DNA of 37,419 nucleotides from assembly GCA_043735935.1 (NCBI GenBank), contig JAYTDO010000342.1, positions 1 to 37,419 of the forward strand, in the 5' to 3' direction. Shown here in pieces: positions 8,227 to 16,447 of this stretch (position 1 is its first letter; each line of letters opens with the position of its first letter). Origin of the DNA: JANLQB01 sp043735935. GTDB taxonomy: Bacteria; Verrucomicrobiota; Verrucomicrobiia; Chthoniobacterales; Chthoniobacteraceae. Below the pieces are notes generated by a model. It did not search any database, had not been told where the DNA came from, and saw only the letters and a list, made by a program, of their open reading frames with translations. The position numbers and the translations under genes were made by a program.

Positions 8227-9110
8227 GCATCGCCATTTGCATCACCACCCACAATCGCCGCGCCGACCTCGCGCGGACTCTCGATGCGCTCGCGCGCTTA
8301 TCACCTCAGCCGGACGAAATCATCGTCACGGCAGACGGCTGCGACGATGGGACGACCGAGTTTCTCCGCACCGCACATCCGCGCGTGCACGTGATCGAAC
8401 ACCAAATCCCGCTCGGGTCGATCCCTTCGCGAAATGAGATGGCCGTCGCCTGTCGAAGTGAATTCTTCCTCAGCCTCGACGACGACAGTCACCCGATCGA
8501 AATCGATTTTTTGACGTGCGCCTCCGCCATCTTCGCGAAGCACCCTCGGCTCGCCGTGCTCTCATTCCCGCAGCGAACCGACGAGTTCCCGGCGACACTG
8601 GATGCCGCCGACTTCGGTCCGTCGCAGCTCGTGGGAAGTTACGCGAACTCGGGCGCCATGATCCGACGGGCGACGTTCGTCGAACTCGGCGCGTATCCCC
8701 AGTTCTTTTTCCACGCCTACGAAGAACCCGATTTTGCGCTGCGTTGCGTGTGCGCCGGCTGGCAGGTCCGACACGAAACGACCCTGACGATCCGGCACCA
8801 CTTCACGCCCGCCCAGCGAAACGAAATCCGCACGCACCATCGACACGCGCGCAATGAATTCTGGAGCATCCTGCTGCGCTGTCCGGCGCCTCAGCTATTC
8901 GCCGTCGCGTTGTTCCGCGCGGCACGCCAGTTCCGATATGCTTTCAGCCGGGGCATGCCCTGGGTCTTAAACGAGCCGAAATGGTGGTGCGCCGCACTCG
9001 CAGGCATCCCTCGCTGCCTCTCCGCACGCGAACCGCTCCCGTGGACAAACTATCTCGCCTGGATGCGCCTCGTCCGCGAGCCAGTGCCATGCTGGGGGGA
9101 ATCGGAATGA
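8223..9110 (+). CDS. Family 2 glycosyltransferase
   Basis: Starting at GTG 8223, which overlaps the previous TGA as GTGA, the product is 295 residues and opens with SIAICITTHNRRADL, a clear GT2 N terminus. The usual DDGS is replaced by DGCDDGT, a common variant, and the metal-binding site is the acidic LSLDDDSHP. A later stretch FFHAYEEPDFALRC matches the ExDxxxR region of GT2 enzymes of the rhamnosyltransferase type, so a rhamnosyl-like specificity is possible but unproven. Near the C terminus the protein becomes amphipathic and may touch the membrane. Its stop overlaps the next gene (ATGA at 9107), and a GGGGGA sequence precedes that ATG. Confidence 0.88.
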   Translation: MSIAICITTHNRRADLARTLDALARLSPQPDEIIVTADGCDDGTTEFLRTAHPRVHVIEHQIPLGSIPSRNEMAVACRSEFFLSLDDDSHPIEIDFLTCASAIFAKHPRLAVLSFPQRTDEFPATLDAADFGPSQLVGSYANSGAMIRRATFVELGAYPQFFFHAYEEPDFALRCVCAGWQVRHETTLTIRHHFTPAQRNEIRTHHRHARNEFWSILLRCPAPQLFAVALFRAARQFRYAFSRGMPWVLNEPKWWCAALAGIPRCLSAREPLPWTNYLAWMRLVREPVPCWGESE

Positions 9111-10228
9111 AGATTTCCATCTCCGCTACAAACCCGTGCCATTTGTATCCGCTGGCCGTCGAGCTGGCGCGCGAAAGAGCTCTCGGTTGTTATTATTCCG
9201 GCTACCCGAAATGGAAGTTGCCCGATTCGGACCGCGTCGCGATCCGCAACCACAGCTTCCGCACGAATGTCGTCTACGGATTGCTTAAATTCGCCCCTGC
9301 ACGGCTGCGGCCGAGCACGCGGAGTTTATTCCTGTGGCAGGACCACGGCTTCGACCGCTGGGTGGGACGTCATCTGGAGGATTGCGATTTCATTCACGCG
9401 ATGCCCGGACAGGCTCTGCACACGTTTCGCGCGGCACGGCGAAACGGCGCGAAGACCGTTCTGAATCACGCAACCGGCCCGGTGCGCGATTGGGTCAAAA
9501 TCATGGAGCCCGAGTATGCGCGAGTCGGTCTGCGGCTCGCAGACGTTTGCCCCTACGACGCGGCCTACTTCGCCCGGGAAGACGAAGAGTATGCGCTCGC
9601 TGAATGGCATTGTGCGGCTTCGGCCGTCGTCCGCGATCAACTCATCGCGAGCGGCATCGACCCCCGGCGCATTTGGGTCGCACCGTACGGGGCCGATCCT
9701 CGTGTCTTCCACGCGGATGCCGGTTCGCGGCCAGACGGATTCCGGATCGTATTCGCAGGCCAGGCCGGATTGAGGAAGGGAGTCAAAACGTTCCTCGATG
9801 CTTTGGAACTCGCTGGAAAGCCCGACTGGCGCGTCGATTTCTATGGCGGCGTCGCTCCCGAAGTGGACCGGGATATTGCGGCCTATCGTGGGGCCACTCC
9901 TCTGCATTTTTACGGCGCGGTCCCGCAAACCGCGCTCGCAGATGCGTTCCGCGCCGGATCAGTTCTCGTACTGCCGTCTTTGGAGGAAGGGTTCGGACTC
10001 GTCGTGCCGCAGGCGTTGTCCTGCGGACTGCCGGCGATCGTCAGCGATCGCGTGGGTGGTCGGGATCTCGTACGGCATCGCGAGAATGGCAGCATCTTCC
10101 CCGCACGTAGTCCCGCCCTCCTTGCCGAGGAACTCGCGTGGTGGGCGGAGCATCCCAGCCACGTGGCCGAATCCCTGCTCTGGACAGAGCCCGCCCGACG
10201 GCTGATTGCATTGCACGCGAGCGTCTGA
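9107..10228 (+). CDS. GT4-type glycosyltransferase (GT-B fold)
   Basis: The 373-residue product starts MKISISATNPCHLYPLAVEL and ends in a Rossmann-like C-terminal domain. That domain contains FRIVFAGQAGLRKGVKTFLD and LVLPSLEEGFGLVVPQALSC, the latter being the E-x7-E donor-binding motif of GT4 enzymes. The N-terminal domain contains a FIHAMPGQALHTFRAAR segment. The frame is open back to 8981, but that segment lies inside the upstream GT2 gene. ATG 9107 has both the family-like start and the ATGA overlap, with GGGGGA about six bases upstream as a plausible ribosome binding site. It likely acts on a lipid-linked intermediate of the glycan. Specificity is unknown. Confidence 0.9.
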   Translation: MKISISATNPCHLYPLAVELARERALGCYYSGYPKWKLPDSDRVAIRNHSFRTNVVYGLLKFAPARLRPSTRSLFLWQDHGFDRWVGRHLEDCDFIHAMPGQALHTFRAARRNGAKTVLNHATGPVRDWVKIMEPEYARVGLRLADVCPYDAAYFAREDEEYALAEWHCAASAVVRDQLIASGIDPRRIWVAPYGADPRVFHADAGSRPDGFRIVFAGQAGLRKGVKTFLDALELAGKPDWRVDFYGGVAPEVDRDIAAYRGATPLHFYGAVPQTALADAFRAGSVLVLPSLEEGFGLVVPQALSCGLPAIVSDRVGGRDLVRHRENGSIFPARSPALLAEELAWWAEHPSHVAESLLWTEPARRLIALHASV

Positions 10229-10231
10229 AGC

Positions 10232-11758
10232 ATGGCTATTCAACGTCCTAAAAACCCACATAAACCACCCGCGTGGCGACGACCCCCGGAACAGCCCGCC
10301 ACGCATCCACCGCGCTCGACCGCGTGGCGGAAACCAGCCGCTTCCCTCATGGGCACGCTCGCGTTGCTCGCGAGTTTGCTGGTGACGGGGCTCCTCCTCG
10401 CCGGCACCACGCCGACGGGAATCGCGTTCTTCGCCGCGGTCGGAGTCGGCATCGGTCTGGCCGTTAGCGTCGCTCTTGATCTCCATTCGGGCGGCATTCG
10501 CAATCTGATCCGCGCGGACCTTCTGTCGATCGTCGCATTTTATTTCCTCACTCTTTTCGAGTTTCTATTTCGACCCACTCGTTTCGACATCGTGACGGAC
10601 CCCGCGTCCACGATCGCCGCGGTCCACATTTGTCTTTGGGGCTTTGGAGCGCTCGCCGTCGGAAGACACCTTTCGAGCACCGGCGAACACTCACTCAGCG
10701 GCATTCTCAGGCGACCTGTTCCGAGATTCTGGCTCCTCGCGTTGTTTTGGAGCGCCATGTTCCTTGGATTTCTCCACATGCTCATCGCAGTGCATTGGAA
10801 CGTCCTCCTTGTCCTCGAATACTGGGTCGAGCCGCGGTTCGCACAACCGTGGCAACGTGGCCGGCTCGGGGACTGGAAGGCGCTTCTCGTCGAGTTGAGC
10901 ATGCTCCTTTACCTGATCCCACCGCTCGCCGGGATCATCCTCGCGCGTCGCAACAACTACACAAAATTCCAGTTGGCGACGGTATTCGTGGGTCTCGCCG
11001 TGGTTCTGTTTTACGGCTTTTCGAGTGGCACTCGAAATCTGTTCTTCTCGTATTTGCTGACCGTATTGATCGGCTACGCCTTTGCTCTTCAAGGCGAACG
11101 TAAATTGGAACTCATCCTCCTCGGGGGAACTTGTGCGGCGGTCATGCTCGTCTCGACCGTTTTCATGCTAAAATTTCGCGACATCGGCTTGCGCGCCTAT
11201 TGGAAAGGCGAGATGCCGGCCGCAGGATTCATGGAAGATCCTGACCGCCACATGCAGGTGGATCTCAACCTCGGCACCATCAGCCAAATCGTGAACGTGT
11301 TCCCGAGCAAACACGATTTCCTCGGGTGGGAAGTGCCTTACATCGCCCTCATCCGACCGATACCGCGCGCAATTTGGAAAAACAAACCGGAAGGCCTGTC
11401 CTCCTCACTCGAGGATACGGCGGGATCCAACGGGGCGTGGACCGTGGCAGCGAGTTTTGTCGGTGAAGCGTACATGGCCGGCGGAGTCATGGCTGTCATC
11501 GCGATGGGGATCGCCTTCGGGGCGTTGATGGCGTGGTGGAATCGGCTCGCGTCCCCGCACAACTCGCAATTTGGCATCCTCATTTACGCCTCGGGTTTTT
11601 TCACCGCGGTGATTTCCATGCGCAGTATCTTTGTCTTCACCACGGCTATGTTGCCGACCCTCACCGCCATCCTGCTCGGCGCCTATTTTCTCGGCAAGCG
11701 CGAGGACCAAAAAGACGCTCGCACAGACCACGGCGGATGGCCGCCGCGAAAAGGATGA
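10232..11758 (+). CDS. Polytopic membrane protein, Wzy-like oligosaccharide repeat-unit polymerase
   Basis: The 508-residue protein has a proline-rich cytoplasmic N terminus (about 40 residues with several PP and TAW elements), then roughly ten to twelve hydrophobic segments; the first lies near residues 38-58. A larger loop around residues 320-400 contains RPIPRAIWKNKPEG, which resembles the conserved loop of O-antigen/EPS polymerases that ends in a Lys-Pro. Position in a glycosyltransferase operon supports a Wzy-type role: joining undecaprenyl-linked repeat units at the periplasmic face. It is the only operon member without an overlapping start; there is a 3-base gap after the previous gene. 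An O-antigen ligase is a less likely alternative, because ligases usually show a different large periplasmic loop. Confidence 0.75.
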   Translation: MAIQRPKNPHKPPAWRRPPEQPATHPPRSTAWRKPAASLMGTLALLASLLVTGLLLAGTTPTGIAFFAAVGVGIGLAVSVALDLHSGGIRNLIRADLLSIVAFYFLTLFEFLFRPTRFDIVTDPASTIAAVHICLWGFGALAVGRHLSSTGEHSLSGILRRPVPRFWLLALFWSAMFLGFLHMLIAVHWNVLLVLEYWVEPRFAQPWQRGRLGDWKALLVELSMLLYLIPPLAGIILARRNNYTKFQLATVFVGLAVVLFYGFSSGTRNLFFSYLLTVLIGYAFALQGERKLELILLGGTCAAVMLVSTVFMLKFRDIGLRAYWKGEMPAAGFMEDPDRHMQVDLNLGTISQIVNVFPSKHDFLGWEVPYIALIRPIPRAIWKNKPEGLSSSLEDTAGSNGAWTVAASFVGEAYMAGGVMAVIAMGIAFGALMAWWNRLASPHNSQFGILIYASGFFTAVISMRSIFVFTTAMLPTLTAILLGAYFLGKREDQKDARTDHGGWPPRKG

Positions 11759-12831
11759 GCCGCATCCGAGTCGCAGTGCTCAGCGTCGTGCCCTCTCCGT
11801 ACCAGCGCGACCTTTTTGCGGCACTCGCGCGCCGGCCCGAATTAGACTTTCACGTTTTTTATCTGGAAGCCTCTGCGCCAGACTCCCCTTGGCCCGAGAG
11901 ACTGCTCGCCGATTACGAAAAAGTGCTTCCGGGATTTTGGCTGCGGGCCGGCACCGTACGCTGGCACGTGAACCGCGGCCTTCCCGATGCAGGCGACTTT
12001 GATCTAGTCATCATCAATAATTACATGTCCACCGCCGCGCAAAAGTGGATGCGCTCGGCCAAACGCCGCTGCCGCTGGGTATTCTGGGCGGAACGAATGC
12101 GTGGTTCGTCATGGCTGCACCGACTCCTCACTGCGCCACTGCATGGCGCGGACGCACTCGTCGCCATCGGCACACTCGCCCAAGCCGACTACGCCTGCCG
12201 TTTTCCAGCCGCTAGCATTTTCAACATCCCATACCACTGCGACCTCCAGGCATTTGGTGATGCTCCGCGGCCGATCCGCGATGCCGACGAGATCACATTT
12301 CTTTTTTGCGGGCAAATGATCGCGCGCAAAGGGGTCGATGTGTTGCTGCAAGCGTTTGATCGCGTGGCGCGTGAATATCCCGGCGTAAAACTTTTGCTGA
12401 TCGGACGACCCGACGCGATGAACGCGGAGATTTCGAAGCTGCCGGCGGCCACGCGTTCGCGGATCTCCTACCAAGGCTTTCAAGCTCCGGAAGATCTGCC
12501 GCAGCTCTTCTCCCAAGCCGACGTGATGGTTTTGCCGAGTCGCCATGACGGTTGGGGCGTCGTGGTCAATCAGGCACTCGGAGCGGGACTCGCGTTGATT
12601 TGCTCGGATGCAGTGGGCGCGGCCCACGACCTGATCGAAGATGGCGTCAACGGCGTGACATTCCGTTCCGGCGACGGCGAAAGCCTTGTCGCCGCGATGC
12701 GACGCTTTGCTGAAAATCCACCCCTAGCCGTAGCTTGGGGCGCCGCTTCCCGACGGAAAGCAGGGGACTGGACGCCCGACGCTGGCGCGGCAAAATGGGT
12801 CGAAGTCATCCGGGCAACCGTCAGCGCATGA
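11755..12831 (+). CDS. GT4-type glycosyltransferase (GT-B fold)
   Basis: The 358-residue product begins at ATG 11755 (ATGA overlap with the polymerase gene) with SRIRVAVLSVVPSPYQRDLF, a typical GT4 N terminus of the S-x-x-P-S-P-Y-Q-R type. The C-terminal donor domain contains ITFLFCGQMIARKGVDVLLQ and MVLPSRHDGWGVVVNQALGA. In that region the usual first Glu of the E-x7-E motif is replaced by Asp (H-D-G-W-G) and the second position is Gln (N-Q-A). These substitutions occur in some active GT4 relatives but are worth noting. It follows the polymerase directly and probably adds another sugar of the repeat unit. Specificity unknown. Confidence 0.87.
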   Translation: MSRIRVAVLSVVPSPYQRDLFAALARRPELDFHVFYLEASAPDSPWPERLLADYEKVLPGFWLRAGTVRWHVNRGLPDAGDFDLVIINNYMSTAAQKWMRSAKRRCRWVFWAERMRGSSWLHRLLTAPLHGADALVAIGTLAQADYACRFPAASIFNIPYHCDLQAFGDAPRPIRDADEITFLFCGQMIARKGVDVLLQAFDRVAREYPGVKLLLIGRPDAMNAEISKLPAATRSRISYQGFQAPEDLPQLFSQADVMVLPSRHDGWGVVVNQALGAGLALICSDAVGAAHDLIEDGVNGVTFRSGDGESLVAAMRRFAENPPLAVAWGAASRRKAGDWTPDAGAAKWVEVIRATVSA

Positions 12832-13988
12832 AGATCCTCTTCGCCAGCAGCAGCTCAGGTTCTCGCGGGGGTGGCGAAATGTATCTTCTCTACCTCGGCC
12901 GAGCGCTCGTTGATCGGGGTCATGAAGTCCAGCTATGGGTTTCGGATCACGAGCGGATGAACGAAGTCGCCGACGCCTTTGCGAAGTTTGGAAAGGTGAC
13001 GCGTTCGAGATATCAAAACACCTACGATCGGAAGGGCCGCTCGATCGCAGCCAGCCTTGACGGCGCGACTGCCCGAAAAGTCGCGGACGAATGGCGCCGG
13101 GCCGGAGCGGACATCATCCACATCAACAAGCAAAACCTCGAAGATGGCCTGGACTTGCTCAACGCAGCGCAGCGGCTCGACACCCCGAGCGTCTGCACCA
13201 TTCACATCAGCCAGTCGGCGGATTTCCTAAAAGCTCGGTTCGCTGGAATCCGGGATTTCGTCTCACGACGCGCGCTACGCAAATACCGCGGAATGCTGGT
13301 GACCGTTCTCGAAAGTCGCGCCCGCGATCTGGAACGTTTTCTCGGCACACGAGACGGGCAGCGAACGATCGTGAACGGGGTGCCACTGTTCGACCTTGCA
13401 CAACGAGCCGCCCTTCGCGCGGCGAAGCGCGCGGAACTCGGAATCAACGAAGATGGAATGCTCGTCCTAGCGGTCGGACGACTCGTCCCGCAGAAGCGAC
13501 CGATGCATTTTCTCGATCGCGCCGCGCAACTCGCGCAGGCGCTACCGCATGCACGTTTCGTGTGGATCGGGGATGGTCCACTGGGAAAGGAATGGGACCT
13601 CTGGGTACGCGAGCACAAGATGGAAGGCATCGTCCAGCGGGTCGGATGGCAGGCCGACGTCGCGCCATTTCTGGCCGCGGGCGACGGGTTGATGCACGTG
13701 GCGGAATTTGAAGGATTGCCGCTGGCAATATTGGAAGCCATGTCCGCGTCCCTTCCGTGCGCCATCACGGAGAATCTATTGACCGAGATGCCGTTCTTGA
13801 ATTCATCCAATTCCATCGCGATTCGCGCGAACACTGCCTGGATGGACGCCTTCAAACATCCCGCCGACCTTGCCACCATCGGCGCCCAGGCGCGCCTCTT
13901 GATCGAGCGCGAGTTTTCATTCCGCACGATGGCCGAGGCTTACGAATCCCTTTACTTCGAGTCACTCAAACTCCCCCTACGACAGTGA
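12828..13988 (+). CDS. GT4-type glycosyltransferase (GT-B fold)
   Basis: The 386-residue product opens with MKILFASSSSGSRGGGEMYL; the G-G-x-E-x-x-L pattern of the GT4 acceptor domain is clear. The C-terminal half has the VLAVGRLVPQKRPMHFLDR strand-loop-helix and the HVAEFEGLPLAILEAMSASL E-x7-E motif. Start choice: the frame is open from 12735, but ATG 12828 matches the family N terminus and overlaps the previous stop as ATGA. It belongs to the same coupled operon. Donor and acceptor cannot be inferred from sequence alone. Confidence 0.9.
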   Translation: MKILFASSSSGSRGGGEMYLLYLGRALVDRGHEVQLWVSDHERMNEVADAFAKFGKVTRSRYQNTYDRKGRSIAASLDGATARKVADEWRRAGADIIHINKQNLEDGLDLLNAAQRLDTPSVCTIHISQSADFLKARFAGIRDFVSRRALRKYRGMLVTVLESRARDLERFLGTRDGQRTIVNGVPLFDLAQRAALRAAKRAELGINEDGMLVLAVGRLVPQKRPMHFLDRAAQLAQALPHARFVWIGDGPLGKEWDLWVREHKMEGIVQRVGWQADVAPFLAAGDGLMHVAEFEGLPLAILEAMSASLPCAITENLLTEMPFLNSSNSIAIRANTAWMDAFKHPADLATIGAQARLLIEREFSFRTMAEAYESLYFESLKLPLRQ

Positions 13989-15118
13989 AGATCGCGTATT
14001 TAAATACCTCGATATCGAGGCGAAACGGAGGTGTCTCGGAAGTCGCACGGCGCCTCGCTCAAGAGGTGGCGATTCTAAACGAAGGCGGCGTCGAAGTTTT
14101 AGGCACCCAGGATTCCGCGAGCGAAGACGATCGAGCGTCGTGGGAGCCGCTGAAGCCGCGTCTGTTCGCACCGCGCTATCCGCGCAGCTTCGGTTACAGC
14201 CCCGAATATGCTCAGGAACTCGATCTGCTCGCGCCGGATCTATGTCACGTGCATGGACTTTGGACATGCCCTTCGCTGCTGGCCCGGTGGGCGCAGCGCC
14301 GCAAAAATCGCCCATATATCATCTCAGTTCATGGGATGCTCGATGCGTGGGCCATTCGCAATTCGCGTTGGAAAAAGCGGGCGGCCGCACTCCTCTTTCA
14401 GCGGGCAGCACTCAAGAATGCAGCCTGTCTCCAGGCAATGACACTCGCGGAAGTCCGGTCGATCCGAGCGTATGGTCTTAAGAATCCGATTTGTCTGATC
14501 CCAAACGGCGTGGATTTACCCCAGCCGGTGACGACCCATCCTCCGCTGTGGAACGCAAACGGTCGAAAATCGCTGCTCTACCTCGGTCGTATTCACCCGA
14601 AGAAGGGATTGATGCCGCTCCTCGCGGGATGGGCGCGAGCTAACGCGGAATGGAATCTCGTCATCGCAGGATGGGACCAGGACGGGCATGAGTCGGACCT
14701 CAAGCAACGCGTCAGCGAATTGGGAATCACCGACACCGTGCATTTCATCGGCCCGCAGTTTGGCCAGGCGAGAACGGCGGCGTATCAAACCGCCGACGCA
14801 TTCGTTCTTCCCTCTTTTAGCGAAGGCCTTCCGCTCGTGGTCCTGGAAGCCTGGGCGAGTGGCCTTCCCGTCCTGATGACGCCGGAATGCAACCTCCCGC
14901 GGGGATTTGAAACGGGCGCCGCGATTCAAATCGCAGCCGACGCGTCTGGCGCGTTGATGGAGCTATTCGCGATGGCCGATTCCAGACGCCAGGCAATGGG
15001 TGCCCGTGGACGAGCGCTAGCAGAGGAGGAATACTCGTGGCCAAAAGTCGCCCGCGCGATGGTGGACGTTTATTCGTGGATTTTGGGAAGCGGGACGCGC
15101 CCGCCTTTCATCCACTAG
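13985..15118 (+). CDS. GT4-type glycosyltransferase (GT-B fold), last gene of the glycan operon
   Basis: The 377-residue product starts at GTG 13985 (GTGA overlap) with VKIAYLNTSISRRNGGVSEV; the N-G-G-V-x-x-V pattern is typical of GT4 acceptor domains. Family motifs follow: CHVHGLWTCPSLLARW, VHGMLDAWAIRNS, SLLYLGRIHPKKGLMPLLAG and PSFSEGLPLVVLEAWASGLP (E-x7-E). The combination of HVHGLW and HGMLDxWA resembles WcaI/EpsD-like or rhamnosyl/mannosyl transferases of exopolysaccharide loci, which is suggestive only. The gene ends at TAG 15116-15118, after which a T-tract and convergent gene mark the operon end. Confidence 0.9.
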   Translation: MKIAYLNTSISRRNGGVSEVARRLAQEVAILNEGGVEVLGTQDSASEDDRASWEPLKPRLFAPRYPRSFGYSPEYAQELDLLAPDLCHVHGLWTCPSLLARWAQRRKNRPYIISVHGMLDAWAIRNSRWKKRAAALLFQRAALKNAACLQAMTLAEVRSIRAYGLKNPICLIPNGVDLPQPVTTHPPLWNANGRKSLLYLGRIHPKKGLMPLLAGWARANAEWNLVIAGWDQDGHESDLKQRVSELGITDTVHFIGPQFGQARTAAYQTADAFVLPSFSEGLPLVVLEAWASGLPVLMTPECNLPRGFETGAAIQIAADASGALMELFAMADSRRQAMGARGRALAEEEYSWPKVARAMVDVYSWILGSGTRPPFIH

Positions 15119-15161
15119 CACCTCCCGCGCAAGAGTTTCACATGCCGGGATCGATGATGGA

Positions 15162-15188
15162 TGGCGGGTGTAGCGGCCAGTTTTTTTT
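15162..15188 (+). terminator. Weak candidate terminator of the glycan operon
   Basis: Forty-four bases after the last glycosyltransferase gene a short stem (TGGC 15162-15165 with GCCA 15176-15179, ten-base loop) is followed directly by G and eight T residues (15181-15188). The stem is only four base pairs, so intrinsic termination would be weak, but the T-tract and the convergent gene arrangement support it. Confidence 0.4.
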
Positions 15189-15199
15189 CCCGCAGGGCC

Positions 15200-15220
15200 G
15201 GGCTGCATTTGGATGCACCC
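15200..15220. other. Small hairpin between convergent genes
   Basis: GGG and TGCAT (15200-15208, with one bulged C) pair with ATGCA and CCC (15213-15220) around a TTGG loop. It lies 11 bases beyond the stop of the GHL10-like gene, but no T-tract follows on the minus strand. It may stabilise a 3' end or act as a weak terminator; the evidence is only the pairing. Confidence 0.3.
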
Positions 15221-15231
15221 ATTCGGCGCAT

Positions 15232-16383
15232 CTACGGTTTAGGCGCCTTTTCCGCATACGGACCGAGCCGGAGTTTATCGGCAATGCCTCCCTGATTTTT
15301 CAAAAGCGCTTTCATGCTCCAATGGATGTGGCCCGGTGAAGTCGTCCCTTTCCGCGTAAGCGCGATCTGTTCGACGATCTCCTGCGCCGGCCTCGCGGCG
15401 CCAATCCGGTCGGAGGCGATGCCGGGCCATACCGGCTTGCCGTTGCTCTGCGCACGCCACCATTCCAGGAGAGCCGGGAAGGACTGTTTCCCAGGCTGGA
15501 TCGACCAGTAGAGCTGCGGCGCAAGGTAGTCGCACCAGCCTTGGGCGAGCCACCGCCGAGAATCCGCGAAGAGCTGTCCGTAAGCGTCCAGCCCAGCCTC
15601 GATCCCCTCGGGTACTCCAGGTCGCCAGATGCCGAAAGGACTAATGCCGACGCGGGCGTTTGGTCGAATCGCTTTGACGCTGCGATACATGGTCTCGACG
15701 AATCGGTCGATATTCTGCCGCCGCCAATCGCCGCGATCCTTCCCAGCGCCATGCCGCGCGAAAGTCGCATCGTCCGAAAACGTGAGGCCCGGCTTTGGAT
15801 ATGGGTAGAAATAGTCGTCGATATGCAACCCGTCGACAGCGTAACGGCGGACGACATCGCTCATGACAGAGATGACGTAGTCGCGGGCGGCAGGCTCGCC
15901 CGGATCGAGCCAGAGCTGCGTGCCGAATCGGCGAACCCACTCGGGATGCAGCTTGGCGACGTGGTTCGGAGCAAGGGTGGTGTCGGCGCTGGCGGATGCG
16001 CGGAAGGGATTCATCCACGCGTGCAGTTCGATGCCACGGGCGTGCGCTTCGGTGATCGCGAATTCGAGCGGGTCATACCCCGGCGAGACGCCCTGCGTCC
16101 CGCTTAGGAACTGGGACCATGGTTCGATCTTCGATGCGTACAACGCGTCGCTGGCGGGCCTCACTTGGAGGAGGATGGCGTTGAGCTTCAGCTCGGCCGC
16201 GCGGTCGAGCAGGGCGCGAAACTGGGCCTTTTGCTCGTCGGCAGACAGGCCGGGTTTCGAGGGCCAGTCGATATTAAAAACGGTGGCTACCCACGCGGCA
16301 CGGAATTCGGGCTCGGCCGCTATGGCGCGCGATAGGTGCAGAACAACGGCTGCCGCGAGGAGGAAGATTTTCACGACACTCAT
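15232..16383 (-). CDS. Secreted GHL10/DUF187-like glycoside hydrolase (YngK type)
   Basis: From ATG 16383 the product is 383 residues with a signal peptide (Lys5, a hydrophobic run FLLAAAVVLHL, and a probable cleavage after AIAA near residue 23). The mature part opens FRAAWVATVFNIDWPSKPG, the hallmark of the glycosyl hydrolase-like 10 family. It continues with LNAILLQVRPASDALY, LHAWMNPFRAS, GLHIDDYFYPYP and VGISPFGIW, all conserved strands of its TIM-barrel. These enzymes act outside the cytoplasm on polysaccharides, possibly peptidoglycan-related or exopolysaccharide glycans; the substrate here is not known. The open frame extends to 16491, but those 36 residues overlap the upstream gene and precede the signal peptide. 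It follows the 776-residue secreted protein with a 64-base gap. Confidence 0.88.
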   Translation of the reverse strand: MSVVKIFLLAAAVVLHLSRAIAAEPEFRAAWVATVFNIDWPSKPGLSADEQKAQFRALLDRAAELKLNAILLQVRPASDALYASKIEPWSQFLSGTQGVSPGYDPLEFAITEAHARGIELHAWMNPFRASASADTTLAPNHVAKLHPEWVRRFGTQLWLDPGEPAARDYVISVMSDVVRRYAVDGLHIDDYFYPYPKPGLTFSDDATFARHGAGKDRGDWRRQNIDRFVETMYRSVKAIRPNARVGISPFGIWRPGVPEGIEAGLDAYGQLFADSRRWLAQGWCDYLAPQLYWSIQPGKQSFPALLEWWRAQSNGKPVWPGIASDRIGAARPAQEIVEQIALTRKGTTSPGHIHWSMKALLKNQGGIADKLRLGPYAEKAPKP

Positions 16384-16447
16384 CCCATCGCGAAAAGGCA
16401 GGACTCGGGCAATCGTGAATCCGACACAAGTTCGCGGCCGGCTTCGG

